Positions 17,420 through 26,510 of a stretch of 64,000 nucleotides of DNA are shown here, in pieces. The DNA is taken from positions 1,302,001-1,366,000 of the forward strand of contig NZ_CAKLPZ010000001.1 of assembly GCF_923081025.1 (NCBI RefSeq), in the 5' to 3' direction. Within the stretch, counting starts at the first letter, position 1. Each line of letters begins with the position of its first letter. Position numbers and translations under genes: made by a program. The notes under the pieces were generated by a model. It made no database searches. It saw only the letters and a program-made list of their open reading frames with translations, and was not told the origin of the DNA. This stretch comes from Neolewinella maritima. GTDB lineage: Bacteria > Bacteroidota > Bacteroidia > Chitinophagales > Saprospiraceae.

Positions 17420-20164
17420 ATGCGTCTACGTTTCCTATTCTGTTTTTTTGCACTCTTCCCCGTGGTGCTACTGGCTACCCACAACCGGGCGGGTGAGATC
17501 ATCGTGCGGGCGGCGGGCTGCGACAATCCGTCGGACCAACTGACGGTCTGTGCCACCATCGTGACCTATACGGAAACGGCGCAAACGGAGGTAGACCGCG
17601 ATAGCCTGGAGATCTTCTGGGGGGATGGAAGCAGCGAATTCATCGGCCGCAACGTGGAGGTACCGACCAGTACACCCGGTATCCAGCGCAACGAGTATAC
17701 CTTTTGCCACCGCTATGCGGCCTTCGGTCGGTATACCCTGAGCTTTCAGGATGTGAACCGGGTACGCGGGGTGCGAAACATTCCCGGATCGGTGAATATT
17801 CCCTTCAGCGTCACGACGTCCTACTCGCTGGTCAACCCCATACTGAATGGCTGTAACTCTTCGCCGGAACTAACGCAGAGCCCGATCGATAATGCCTGTA
17901 TCGGCTCGGTGTGGACCCACAATCCCGGCGCGTTCGACATCGACGGCGATAGCCTGGCGTTCGAATTTACGGAGGCGAACTTCGCTCCTGGAGCACCTAT
18001 CCCTAATTACGTACTGCCCAATCAGGTGACCGGCTCCTCGGGGGATCTGCGCATTGACCCCCGCACCGGTCAGATCACCTGGGATACCCCCTCGCTGCCC
18101 GGCGAGTACAACCTGGCTTTCCTGGTAAAATCCTTCCGCAACGGCATCCCACTGGATACGCTGGTGCGGGACATGCAGATCTTTGTCGACGACTGTTCGA
18201 ACGAGCCACCCGTCATCGAGATCGCCCGCGAGGAGATCTGTGTTGTAGCCGGTGAGTTAGTCGAGTTTGACGTAGTGGCCGGGGCTCCCTTCAGCGATAC
18301 TGAGCAGCAGGTCAGTCTGACCGCCAGCGGACGACCGTTCGACCTGCCCGGTAATCCGGCTACTTTTTTGCCCAATGGAGACGGCTTTCAGGAAGATCCG
18401 GTGCGGCGTTCGTTCCGCTGGCAGACGCAGTGCAGCGACATCAGCAACCAGGAATACTTCGTCGTGCTGCGCGCGGTAGATAATGGGGCACCCCGTCCGT
18501 CGGGTCTAGCTACGTTGCGTACCGTATCGATCAAGGTGGTCGCTCCACCACCGGAAGACCTGCAGACCAGGATCGAGGAAGACCTCATCACCCTCAGCTG
18601 GGCTAATCCGTATAGCTGCGAGGATAGCGATGATCCGGATTTTCTAGGCTTCACCGTTTGGCGACGGGAGGGGAGCAACAACTTCGCACCCGATACCTGT
18701 GAAACCGGATTGGCCGGCCGCGGCTACATACAACTCACCGATACGGAGATAACCGATGAAGCTGACGGCCGCTACGTGTTCGAAGACATGGACGTGATCC
18801 GCGGACGTACCTACTGCTACCGGGTACTGGCCGTGATGGCGCGGCGCACCCCCCGCACGGGTCTGATCTTCGAGGAGATCGAGTCCATCCCTTCGCAAGA
18901 AATTTGTGTCCAACTGGACCGCGACATCCCACTACTTACTAAGGTGGACGTGGTGGAAACATCGAGCACGGCAGGAATCATCGACATCTGCTGGGTCCTG
19001 CCGAATCCGACGAGCCTGGATACGGTGGTGAACTCCGGTCCATACCGCTACGTGCTCAGCCGGGCAAACGGACAGACGACCGACCCTGCGGACTTCACTG
19101 CCATCACCAGCTTTGAATCTACCTTCTTCGGTGGGGGGGTGGATACCTGCTATACGGACACCAACCTAGATACCGAAGGAAGTGCGTTCAGCTACCGGAT
19201 CGAGCTATTCGTAGCGGACGAGCGTGAGCCGGTGGGGCCGGGACAGCCGGCTACCAGCGTGCGACTAAACGGTACCCCTACGGACCGTGCTGCTGCCCTG
19301 GATTGGACGGAGATCGTACCGTGGACTAACCTGGAGTATGAAGTCTTCCGTCGCGATCCGGGAGCTACCGTCTTTAGTCCGGTGGCTACGGTGACCGAGA
19401 TGATGTATCGGGACACCGGACTACAAAACGGTCTGGAATATTGCTACTACATCCGCTCGGTCGGCTCCTACAACATCGAGGACATTCCTTCCCCCCTGCT
19501 GAATCGAAGTCAGGAAGTGTGCGTAGTACCGGAGGACGATGTAGCGCCCTGTGCGCCCGTACTGGTAGTGGAAAGCGTCTGCGACCGGGAAGTAGACTGC
19601 ACCGATACGGGTAATCTGTTTAACATACTGGACTGGACTTCACCCATAGACGACTGCGGCGCTACCGATGTGGTGGGGTACCGGGTCTACTTCACGGTAG
19701 ATAGTAGTGGCGCACCGCAGTTAGTGGGCAACATCGAATCGCCCGGCCTGCTCACCTTCAACCATACACCTCCCGATGGGATCGTGGGGTGCTATACCGT
19801 CACCGCCGTGGACGGCAACGGCAACGAGAGCGAGCCCAGTAACCGGGTCTGCGTCGAGAACTGTCCGATCTACGAGCTACCCAATGTATTTACCCCGAAT
19901 GCGGACAACCAGAATGACTTGCTGCAGCCGCGGGCGCTCTGCTTCGTCGAGCGGGTGGATCTCAAGATATTCAACCGTTGGGGTCAGCTGGTCTTCGAGA
20001 CCGACAACCCGAGTATCGACTGGGACGGAACGAACCTGAACGGCGACCCGCTCCCCTCGGGTACCTACTATTATATCGGGCAGATCTTCGAGCGCCGGTT
20101 TACCGGTATCACCCAGAGTGAGAGTCCCATAAGCGGCTATGTCGAGCTCATCACCAACCGGTAA
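17420..20164 (+). CDS. Large secreted protein with fibronectin III-like repeats and T9SS type B sorting domain
   Basis: The 914-residue protein begins with a signal peptide (FLFCFFALFPVVLLATHNRAG). N-terminal PKD-like regions are followed by several fibronectin III-like segments with the CYRVLAV, FSYRIEL, CYYIRSV and CYTVTAVDGNGNES edges at about residues 390-820, and a type B C-terminal sorting domain from ELPNVFTPNADNQND with LKIFNRWGQLVFET and WDGTNLNGD. The export route is the type IX secretion system. It is rich in paired cysteines, consistent with a disulfide-stabilised surface protein. The function is unknown. Its 3' end overlaps the convergent transporter gene by 14 nt. Confidence 0.85.
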   Translation: MRLRFLFCFFALFPVVLLATHNRAGEIIVRAAGCDNPSDQLTVCATIVTYTETAQTEVDRDSLEIFWGDGSSEFIGRNVEVPTSTPGIQRNEYTFCHRYAAFGRYTLSFQDVNRVRGVRNIPGSVNIPFSVTTSYSLVNPILNGCNSSPELTQSPIDNACIGSVWTHNPGAFDIDGDSLAFEFTEANFAPGAPIPNYVLPNQVTGSSGDLRIDPRTGQITWDTPSLPGEYNLAFLVKSFRNGIPLDTLVRDMQIFVDDCSNEPPVIEIAREEICVVAGELVEFDVVAGAPFSDTEQQVSLTASGRPFDLPGNPATFLPNGDGFQEDPVRRSFRWQTQCSDISNQEYFVVLRAVDNGAPRPSGLATLRTVSIKVVAPPPEDLQTRIEEDLITLSWANPYSCEDSDDPDFLGFTVWRREGSNNFAPDTCETGLAGRGYIQLTDTEITDEADGRYVFEDMDVIRGRTYCYRVLAVMARRTPRTGLIFEEIESIPSQEICVQLDRDIPLLTKVDVVETSSTAGIIDICWVLPNPTSLDTVVNSGPYRYVLSRANGQTTDPADFTAITSFESTFFGGGVDTCYTDTNLDTEGSAFSYRIELFVADEREPVGPGQPATSVRLNGTPTDRAAALDWTEIVPWTNLEYEVFRRDPGATVFSPVATVTEMMYRDTGLQNGLEYCYYIRSVGSYNIEDIPSPLLNRSQEVCVVPEDDVAPCAPVLVVESVCDREVDCTDTGNLFNILDWTSPIDDCGATDVVGYRVYFTVDSSGAPQLVGNIESPGLLTFNHTPPDGIVGCYTVTAVDGNGNESEPSNRVCVENCPIYELPNVFTPNADNQNDLLQPRALCFVERVDLKIFNRWGQLVFETDNPSIDWDGTNLNGDPLPSGTYYYIGQIFERRFTGITQSESPISGYVELITNR

Positions 20165-21041
20165 GGTCTGCGTACAGCTTTTCCCGCATGTGGGGTTTAA
20201 GTAGGAGCCCGTAGGCCAGGGCCGTGAAGAAGGTAAACATGGCGTAGATCAGGGCGGGCTTCAGGGCCTGCTCGTTGTGCAGAAAGGTGCCCGCAATCAG
20301 GAAGGCCAAGCTGGTATTCTGGATACCTACCTCCACCCCGAGGGTAAGCTCGTTGTCACGCCCCAGCCGAAGGACCATGCCGGCCAGCTTACCAAGTGAA
20401 AGCGCCGATACGTTGATCAGTAACGCAATGGGTAGGATGCTGCGCACTTCCAGCAGGGTAAGCGCGCTGCCGCCCTGTTGGACGGGAGCAAATAACTTCA
20501 GCAGAAACACACTGGCCAGCAGTAGTAGTGCTCCCCGCCGGGTGTACGGTCGCACACTGCGCGCCAGGTTGGGAAGTAGATAGCGGACCGCCATACCGAC
20601 TAGGACCGGTAGCAAGACGATAAGACAAATACGCAGGGCGGTTGCGATCAGGGGCAGGTGAGCAGTCGTGCCCGGGGGAGCATATCGGTCCAGGGCTAGA
20701 TTGACCAGGATAGGAACGGTCAACACTGAAAGTAGGGAGTTGCACAGGGTAAGGCTGACTGCGAGGGCCGTGTTGGCGCGCAGGAGGAAAGACACCATAT
20801 TACTGGATAGTCCACCGGGACAGGCGGCAAGCACCAAAAAACCTAGACCAAACGATGTGTTGATTTCGGACAAGCCGGTCACGGTGAATGCCAGGACGGG
20901 AAGTGCAAACAATTGCAGGAAAAGACCGGTAAATAGGGCCTTAGGGCTTAAAATAAGGTGACGAAAGTCATTTGGGCGGAGACTAAGTCCAATGGAAAAC
21001 ATGATCAGCGCCAGGACGGCCGCGATTAAGAAGTCAAGCAT
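20151..21041 (-). CDS. Bile acid:sodium symporter (BASS) family transporter
   Basis: The 296-residue protein has about nine to ten membrane helices. It matches BASS-type transporters: an N-terminal FSIGLSLRPNDFRHL, then LAACPGGLSSNMVSFLLRANTALAVSLT (the unwound helix with the CPGG-SN motif) and GVEVGIQNTSLAFLIAG (the second crossing helix). Members import organic anions such as pyruvate, pantothenate or bile acids with sodium; the substrate here is not predictable. It is a single inverted gene between the T9SS cargo gene and porP/sprF. Confidence 0.9.
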   Translation of the reverse strand: MLDFLIAAVLALIMFSIGLSLRPNDFRHLILSPKALFTGLFLQLFALPVLAFTVTGLSEINTSFGLGFLVLAACPGGLSSNMVSFLLRANTALAVSLTLCNSLLSVLTVPILVNLALDRYAPPGTTAHLPLIATALRICLIVLLPVLVGMAVRYLLPNLARSVRPYTRRGALLLLASVFLLKLFAPVQQGGSALTLLEVRSILPIALLINVSALSLGKLAGMVLRLGRDNELTLGVEVGIQNTSLAFLIAGTFLHNEQALKPALIYAMFTFFTALAYGLLLKPHMREKLYADLTGW

Positions 21042-21163
21042 TGCCAGAACAATATTTTTAAGATTGAAGAATTACGGCTATAATTGTGGTAGGCTGAAAG
21101 ACATTAATAGGGTTTTAGGTGTTTATTCATAGACCGGTTGCGTATTCGCAACCGGTCTTTTCT
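21042..21163 (+). ncRNA. Possible small RNA ending in a free-standing terminator
   Basis: A perfect 12-bp stem with a 4-nt loop (agaccggttgcg at 21131-21142, cgcaaccggtct at 21147-21158) is followed by TTTTCT on the plus strand, so it is oriented as a plus-strand terminator. No plus-strand gene precedes it for almost 1 kb. The 90 nt before it are strikingly AT-rich for this genome and contain TATAATTG near 21080, which is close to TAnnTTTG. A small RNA or leader transcript of 80-100 nt would explain this. No known RNA family is recognised. Confidence 0.3.
21131..21163 (+). terminator. Perfect hairpin with T-run upstream of porP/sprF
   Basis: The stem is 12 bp with no mismatch and a TATT loop, followed by TTTTCT. 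It separates the AT-rich gap from the porP/sprF promoter 35 nt downstream. Confidence 0.7.
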
Positions 21164-21197
21164 GTGGGATAAAGACTATCCGCCAGGGGGCGGTCGT

Positions 21198-21205
21198 TAC
21201 CTTTG
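21198..21205 (+). promoter_or_regulatory. -7 element for porP/sprF
   Basis: TACCTTTG matches TAnnTTTG exactly and lies 66 nt before the ATG chosen for the gene. An in-frame start at 21214 would leave almost no leader, which supports the downstream ATG. Confidence 0.6.
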
Positions 21206-21270
21206 TACCGGGTGTGTGCCCGGCAGTCTCTCCAGCAAACTTGCTTTCAAACCGCCTCTTCCCGCCGATT

Positions 21271-22314
21271 ATGAAAATAGTCTATACCCTCCTACTTGTG
21301 CTTGCCGCCCTTGGCCTGCAGGCTCAGGACATACACTTTTCGCAGTTCTACATGTCGCCCCTCAACCTTAACCCGGCCATGACGGGGGTGATGAATTGTA
21401 ACAGCCGCATTGCCATCAACTACCGTAGCCAGTGGGCCTCGGTGCTCGGTGAAAATGCTTTTCAGACCTATAGTGTAAGTTACGACCAACGCATCGCTGT
21501 CGGGCGCAATGACTTCTTCGGCATCGGTGGCACCTTCTGGGGCGATCGGGCGGGGGAGGCCAATTTTGCCACCACCACCGGAAAGGTCTCCGCCAGCTAC
21601 TCCAAAAAGATCGGAGGTAGCCGCAAATTTGGTAACTACCTCGTGGCCGGAGCCGAACTCGGTGCCGCACAGCGTAGCCTCGATTTCCTGGCCCTCCGCT
21701 GGGGCTCACAGCACGACGGCGACGGTGGCTTCGACCCCAATGCGGCCAGCGGTGAGACCGGCCTGGACCGAGACCAATTCCTCTTTGCCGACATGGCCGG
21801 TGGACTCCTCTGGTTTATGGTCTTCGACGAGAACAACAGTCTCTACGTAGGTGGTGCATTTCATCACCTAAACCGGGCGAACCAAAGCTTTTCTGATGAA
21901 GGCGAAGACCTGCTTTACAGCCGCTACACCGGCCATGCAGGGGGCGAGTTCATGCTCACCGATCGCTTCGGTCTGGTACCCGGCGTCATTATCATGAGTC
22001 AGGGACCCAGCTTTCAGGTCAACACCGGTACCAATGTGAAATTCCTGCTCGACAGCGGCCGCAACTCCGCCAGCCAGTCGTTCCAGGTTGGTGTCTGGAC
22101 GCGGATCAGTAACCGCCTCGACAGCAGCGTGCTGACCGATGCCCTCATCCTGAGCACCCGCTTCGACTACGAGAACTTCGCCCTGGGATTCAGCTACGAT
22201 CTCAATACGAGTGACCTTAACGTGGCCACTGACGGCAACGGCGGCTTCGAGCTTAGCCTGCAGTACAAGATATGCGGCAACCAGCGCCGCGGTGTATATT
22301 GTCCGCAATTCTAA
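21271..22314 (+). CDS. PorP/SprF family type IX secretion system outer membrane protein
   Basis: The signal peptide ends LGLQAQ and is followed by the hallmark DIHFSQFYMSPLNLNPAMTG of PorP/SprF proteins, then NYRSQWASVLG, with alternating beta strands to the C-terminus (FALGFSYDLNTSDL). These outer-membrane barrels partner with type IX cargo; SprF homologues are commonly found with type B C-terminal domain substrates. I start at ATG 21271 (MKIVYTLL). Its likely partner is the type B cargo gene 1.1 kb upstream. Confidence 0.93.
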   Translation: MKIVYTLLLVLAALGLQAQDIHFSQFYMSPLNLNPAMTGVMNCNSRIAINYRSQWASVLGENAFQTYSVSYDQRIAVGRNDFFGIGGTFWGDRAGEANFATTTGKVSASYSKKIGGSRKFGNYLVAGAELGAAQRSLDFLALRWGSQHDGDGGFDPNAASGETGLDRDQFLFADMAGGLLWFMVFDENNSLYVGGAFHHLNRANQSFSDEGEDLLYSRYTGHAGGEFMLTDRFGLVPGVIIMSQGPSFQVNTGTNVKFLLDSGRNSASQSFQVGVWTRISNRLDSSVLTDALILSTRFDYENFALGFSYDLNTSDLNVATDGNGGFELSLQYKICGNQRRGVYCPQF

Positions 22315-22359
22315 CAGGGCCGCCCCACGCCGCGCGGTTCGCCACATAAGCGCCACTAG

Positions 22360-22848
22360 ATGTTCGGAGGGAGTAAGGAGAAGAAATCACCGAAGCGTGA
22401 ACGCCCCTCTACGGCCGGTAGCCGGGGACAAACCGTCACCAGTGCCGGCGGAGTCAACACCATCGACACCCACACTACCATCACGGGCGATCTAGAAGCG
22501 GGTGGCGACATCCGCATCGACGGCAAGCTGATTGGCAACCTACGGTGTCAGGGACGGGTGATCATAGGCACTACCGGTCTGATTGAAGGGGACGTGGATT
22601 GCATCGATGGATTGATCGAAGGCACTTACCGCGGCAAGATCGTGGCTCAGGAGCTCCTCACTCTTCGGGAAAGTAGCGCAGTCATGGGTACCCTTCGGGC
22701 CCGTAGGCTTGCTATGGAAGCCGGATGTACGCTAGAAGGCCAGGTCACCGTGACGGAACAGTCAGCCACCACGAATACGGCCGATACAGACCGTACGTCT
22801 ACTAAAAATACTCCTGCCAATGGCACCCCCGCCCCCGCCAAAGCGTAG
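22360..22848 (+). CDS. Bactofilin family cytoskeletal protein
   Basis: The central part (about residues 40-125: TTITGDLEAGGDIRIDGKLIGNL ... GLIEGDVDCIDGLIEGTYRGKI) is a right-handed beta-helix of the bactofilin (DUF583) type. Flanks are disordered, with a basic N-terminus and an Ala/Thr/Pro-rich C-terminus, as usual. Bactofilins polymerise without nucleotide and scaffold wall enzymes. It lies 45 nt after porP/sprF and overlaps the following atpZ-like gene by 29 nt. Confidence 0.92.
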   Translation: MFGGSKEKKSPKRERPSTAGSRGQTVTSAGGVNTIDTHTTITGDLEAGGDIRIDGKLIGNLRCQGRVIIGTTGLIEGDVDCIDGLIEGTYRGKIVAQELLTLRESSAVMGTLRARRLAMEAGCTLEGQVTVTEQSATTNTADTDRTSTKNTPANGTPAPAKA

Positions 22849-23038
22849 TGCCGAAGACAGTCGCGCCTGGACCAAGTACATGGGTATCGGAGCACAACTG
22901 ATCGGCATGATCGGGATTTGCATCGGCACTGGTCTGTATGCGGACGCCCAACTGGGGACTAATCCCTGGCTGACGATCGTGATGAGTCTGATCGGGGTGG
23001 TCGGTGGACTCTACGTAAGTGTCAAGGATCTACTCTAA
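22820..23038 (+). CDS. AtpZ/AtpI-like small membrane protein
   Basis: This 72-residue protein has two membrane helices (AQLIGMIGICIGTGLYAD and PWLTIVMSLIGVVGGLYVS) and fits AtpZ/AtpI, an accessory of F-type ATP synthase thought to help c-ring assembly or Mg/Ca handling. The start overlaps the bactofilin gene. The synthase operon is not in this window. The stop overlaps the convergent BatE-like stop by 3 nt. Confidence 0.8.
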   Translation: MAPPPPPKRSAEDSRAWTKYMGIGAQLIGMIGICIGTGLYADAQLGTNPWLTIVMSLIGVVGGLYVSVKDLL

Positions 23039-23802
23039 ATGATCGCCAGCTCGTCCTGGAGTAAGTAGCCCTGCCGACCGTCCGCGAGCGTGACCTTTAC
23101 GTACTTGCCTACCCGGTCGGTAATGCTCAGGTGGCTGCCCGCGGGTAGCTCATCCTCTACGGACGCCGCTTCGGTGGGACTTACCCGCAGTGCGGCTCCG
23201 GCTGTGAGCAACACCGCTTCATCCGTACTATTCAAGTATTCGTAACGGGATTGGCCCAGCGCGTACAGGACGACAGCAAGTACCAGGAAGGTAACGGCGA
23301 GGGGAAGGAGAACGAAGCGACGCTTTTCCGCCATGGTCCGCCGGCGAAGGTACCAGTATACGCCGCCTACTACAGCGATCCACCAGCAACAGGCCGCCAC
23401 AATGTAGGCGACGGTGCTACCGAGGAATGCACCTACCGCACGCCACCACCGCAGTAGAAAGAATTCGGGTAGGACCGGTGTAGTCAGACCGGCTTCCTCC
23501 CGCACGTACTTCAGGTTGTTACGCAAGGCCCGGTGGCCGGGCCGCAGCCGCAGTCCACGCTCGTAGGCAAGAATCGCGCGTCCTGTTTTGCCTACTTCGA
23601 AATACGCATTTCCCAGTCCTAGGTAGGCTGTGGCCGATAGCCCATCCTTACGCTCCAGGCTGTCCAGTATCTCGCTGGCGTGCGCGTAATCGCCGGCCGC
23701 GAGTTCGCGACTGGCTTCAGCAATAGTATAGCCGGAACTGTCCTGAGCGGTTAAGGATAGACTATAACACAGCAGTAGAACACAGTAAATACAGCGCGAC
23801 AT
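23035..23802 (-). CDS. BatE-like TPR and SH3 domain membrane protein
   Basis: The protein has a signal peptide (CVLLLCYSLSLTAQ), two TPR units at about residues 25-100 (YLGLGNAYFEVGKTGRAILAYERGLRLRPGHRALRNNL), two membrane helices, and a bacterial SH3 domain at the end (EDELPAGSHLSITDRVGKYVKVTLADGRQGYL). This layout is that of the Bacteroidota BatE protein of the Bat aerotolerance set, but no other Bat genes are nearby. I start at ATG 23802 so it does not overlap the upstream gene; ATG 23847 would. A TACTTTTG box lies only 4 nt before this ATG. Confidence 0.75.
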   Translation of the reverse strand: MSRCIYCVLLLCYSLSLTAQDSSGYTIAEASRELAAGDYAHASEILDSLERKDGLSATAYLGLGNAYFEVGKTGRAILAYERGLRLRPGHRALRNNLKYVREEAGLTTPVLPEFFLLRWWRAVGAFLGSTVAYIVAACCWWIAVVGGVYWYLRRRTMAEKRRFVLLPLAVTFLVLAVVLYALGQSRYEYLNSTDEAVLLTAGAALRVSPTEAASVEDELPAGSHLSITDRVGKYVKVTLADGRQGYLLQDELAII

Positions 23803-23815
23803 AGGGCAAAAGTAG

Positions 23816-25684
23816 TCACTCCCCACTCGGCAGGGATGCGTCTTCAAAGACCGGGGGAGGAGGTGCCAGTGACGGTGCGGGAGGCTGCTTACGGGGCCCG
23901 AACAGATCGGACAGCTTACGGGGCTGACGCTCCGGCTCCCAGCGAAACCCCTCCAGGCGCCGTGTAGCGTGGTCGATGGCGCTCATGGGGTCGAGCCGGC
24001 CGGAGGGGGCGCTCAGAAACTTGATGCGATCCACTCCGCCTGATTCGAAGTACAGCACCATCTTACTGCAGGCCGTCTTATTCACGCCGATGTAGGCTCC
24101 GGCTTCATCCTGCGCATAGTAGATCGCCTCCGCATTCCCGGCTACCTCCGTGCGCTGCAGCTGGCTACTATCGAAGTAAGCGATGATCTCCTTACCCTTG
24201 ACCTGGTTAAAGAATATCAGGTCGGGGGAGGTGACGACCATGCCATTCTCCTGCAGTACCACCCGGTCGGGGGCTTCGTCTTTCAGGTATAGTTCGATGG
24301 TGTCAGCGGTCAGTTGACTAGTATCCTGCCACAGGATGGGGTCGTCGTATAAGGTCAGTACCGAGTCCACGGTGTTGAACGAAAGGGAGTCGGCGACCGC
24401 CTGCAAATCACGCTTAAAGATGCGCACGTCGGTGTAGGCTGCTAGTTGGCGGATGGTGTCACCCAGATCGTTTACCTCATCCGTCTGGTAGCTTAGTAGC
24501 GTATCGGCCGCCAGGTACATCGTGTCCTGATCGAGTAGGGTAGTGAGTAGCGCGCGATCCTGGCGCCCCCCGTAAGCCTTCAGGTAGCCGGTGTACTGAC
24601 TGTAGTCCGCACGCTCCGCCTCGATAGTTAGCTTGGCACTGGTATCCTGCCAGACGATATTACCAGAGGCCCGCCCCAGTCCCGTCGCTTCGTCGGAGTA
24701 CATGCGGTCGGCTTCCATCAGCATGGGGGGATTGGACACCCGTGGTCTGCCCCCGGCTACGCTGTAGCTGGCGGTGGCGGCGTTGTAGTCGATGCTGTCA
24801 CCCGTGACTACTTGCAGGGAGTCGACCACGCGGGCATTGCCGGCCAACTGGTAGCGGTCGCGGGCGCGGAAGTAATTGATGCGATCGGCGGTCGCGCGCT
24901 GGAATGCGCCGTCGGCTACGTAGGCGTCCCCAGCTAGTACGTACAATTCATCCCGGCCGAAGTACCGGATGGAGTCGGCCGCCGCCAGCCGGTCGCCGCT
25001 GCGGTACTGCGCATTGTTTCTGAACACCGCTTCATCGAGCGCCACGTCGTAGTAGCCGCTCTCGCAGTAGATCGTGTGCGTGTCGCCGCGGATCACGGTG
25101 GGGCCGAGGAAATAGACCCGCTCGTTGGCCAGATCGTAGCGGAGCGTGTCGGCCCGCATCTCAAAGCGTTCGTCTACCACCACCACGCTGTCGCGGAAGT
25201 AGACGTTGCGGCTGTCGGCGTAGTAGTAGCCGTGGGTACTGCTGAGTTCCGTGGTGCCGTTCGTGACCCGCCCCCCCATATGGTAGGTAGCTAATTTGGT
25301 AGCCAGATCGTAGTCTAGTTGATCGGTGAATAGCTCCGTTGTACCCCGTTTGAGCACGACATCTTCACGAAGTTTGGCTAGCAGGGTCCCCGCATTATAG
25401 TCGAGGTAGTCGGAAAAGGCAGCGATACTGTCCCCCTGCTGGATGATCACGTTATCGTAGGCGAACACCTGCACTTCACTGACCAGTTCGGCGCTATCGC
25501 AGTACATGAAAATACTGTCCTGGCTTAATTCCACCGCCCCGATCAATCGCTGCCGCCGCCCCTTGTCGAGCATGCGTAGCTCGTCGGCGTGATCGATCCC
25601 TATCGTCTCCGACCTAGCCGTGTCGGCCTGCGCCCACCCAGAACCAGAAACTAACAAGAGGAGAAAGAAAACGAGGTAGCGCAT
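23816..25684 (-). CDS. OstA-like (LptA-type) envelope protein
   Basis: The 622-residue protein has a signal peptide (FLLLLVSGSGWAQ) and many repeated strands with the beta-jellyroll rhythm of OstA/LptA (AELVSEVQVFAYDNVIIQQGDS, YDLATKLATYHMGGRVTNGT, YDVALDEAVFRNNAQYRSGD, ADRMYSDEATGLGRASGN). Members form the periplasmic bridge for lipopolysaccharide transport with LptD. This is the long Bacteroidota OstA-like form. It follows the MBL hydrolase by 64 nt, with a GC-rich repeat copy in between, and is probably co-transcribed with galE and mutS-like. Confidence 0.85.
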   Translation of the reverse strand: MRYLVFFLLLLVSGSGWAQADTARSETIGIDHADELRMLDKGRRQRLIGAVELSQDSIFMYCDSAELVSEVQVFAYDNVIIQQGDSIAAFSDYLDYNAGTLLAKLREDVVLKRGTTELFTDQLDYDLATKLATYHMGGRVTNGTTELSSTHGYYYADSRNVYFRDSVVVVDERFEMRADTLRYDLANERVYFLGPTVIRGDTHTIYCESGYYDVALDEAVFRNNAQYRSGDRLAAADSIRYFGRDELYVLAGDAYVADGAFQRATADRINYFRARDRYQLAGNARVVDSLQVVTGDSIDYNAATASYSVAGGRPRVSNPPMLMEADRMYSDEATGLGRASGNIVWQDTSAKLTIEAERADYSQYTGYLKAYGGRQDRALLTTLLDQDTMYLAADTLLSYQTDEVNDLGDTIRQLAAYTDVRIFKRDLQAVADSLSFNTVDSVLTLYDDPILWQDTSQLTADTIELYLKDEAPDRVVLQENGMVVTSPDLIFFNQVKGKEIIAYFDSSQLQRTEVAGNAEAIYYAQDEAGAYIGVNKTACSKMVLYFESGGVDRIKFLSAPSGRLDPMSAIDHATRRLEGFRWEPERQPRKLSDLFGPRKQPPAPSLAPPPPVFEDASLPSGE

Positions 25685-25703
25685 GTCAGAGGATTAAACG
25701 ATT

Positions 25704-25724
25704 GCACCGGCGGCCCCGCCCCCC
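25704..25724 (+). repeat. GC-rich dispersed repeat copy between MBL and OstA-like genes
   Basis: The sequence gcaccggcggccccgccccc matches the element at 14259 except for one base (g for c at position six). Confidence 0.6.
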
Positions 25725-25748
25725 GGAGACGTTGCTTTTAACGTTGCC

Positions 25749-26510
25749 TTAAAGATCGAGCAGCATACCGTCGTAGCCCACCCGCACACCCGGCGGTAAA
25801 CTGGCCTGAAACTGTGCGTGAGGACCCAGGCGGTGACTCAGGTGAAACAACACGGTCTGACGGGGCTGGAGCAGATCTACGTACGCTAACGCCTCGGCTA
25901 CGGAAAGGTGGCTATGGGTGCCGCGCTGGTTCAGACAGGACAGTACCAGGGTATCCAGGCCCCGCAGGGCAGACAGGGTAGTCTCGTTCAGTCGCTTGGC
26001 ATCCGTGAGGTAGGCCAAGCCACCTATCCGCAAGCCTAGAATAGGCAGCTTGCCGTGATCGACACGCAGCAGGCGGATGTCCTGACCCGCGAACGAAATG
26101 TAGTCGCCGAAGGTCCGCTCCCGTACGTCCAGCCGCGGCACCCCGGGGTAGTCCGTGAAGGTGTACGCGAATCGCTCCTTGAGCTCGGCGGCCACACGGG
26201 GCAGGCAGTAGACGGGCATATCCACCCCCTGCATGAAGCAGTACGGACGCACATCATCGATGCCCGCCGTATGATCGTTGTGCTCGTGGGTAAGCAGGAC
26301 ACCGTCCAGCCGCGTCACGCGGGCCCGCAACATCTGGCTGCGGAAGTCCGGACCGGCATCGATGGCCAGCCGCGCTTCGCCCACCCGTAGCACTGCGCTG
26401 TTGCGGAACCGGCGGTCGCGTGGATCGGTGGAGGTGCAGGCCGCGCAGGTACAGCCAATGACGGGTACCCCCTGGGAGGTAGCCGTACCGGTGAGTTCGA
26501 GTTGAGGCAC
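25749..26510 (-). CDS. MBL-fold metal-dependent hydrolase (PhnP-like)
   Basis: The 253-residue enzyme carries the metallo-beta-lactamase metal site HEHNDH, with later YLTDAKRL and CLNQRGTHSHLSV segments and a FHLSHRLGPH end. An N-terminal GCTCAACTS may bind an extra zinc as in PhnP, the phosphodiesterase for cyclic ribosyl phosphates. Similar proteins in Bacteroidota are annotated only as MBL-fold hydrolases, and the substrate is not clear. It overlaps galE by 1 nt. Confidence 0.82.
   Translation of the reverse strand: MPQLELTGTATSQGVPVIGCTCAACTSTDPRDRRFRNSAVLRVGEARLAIDAGPDFRSQMLRARVTRLDGVLLTHEHNDHTAGIDDVRPYCFMQGVDMPVYCLPRVAAELKERFAYTFTDYPGVPRLDVRERTFGDYISFAGQDIRLLRVDHGKLPILGLRIGGLAYLTDAKRLNETTLSALRGLDTLVLSCLNQRGTHSHLSVAEALAYVDLLQPRQTVLFHLSHRLGPHAQFQASLPPGVRVGYDGMLLDL

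Noticed and set aside
23035-23802. Part of a complete Bat aerotolerance operon
   Set aside because: No BatA, BatB, BatC or BatD gene is adjacent; the neighbours are OstA-like and AtpZ-like genes.
23807-23814. TACTTTTG as the promoter of the BatE-like gene
   Set aside because: It ends 4 nt before the ATG, so transcription would begin inside the start codon; a leaderless start cannot be excluded but is not supported.
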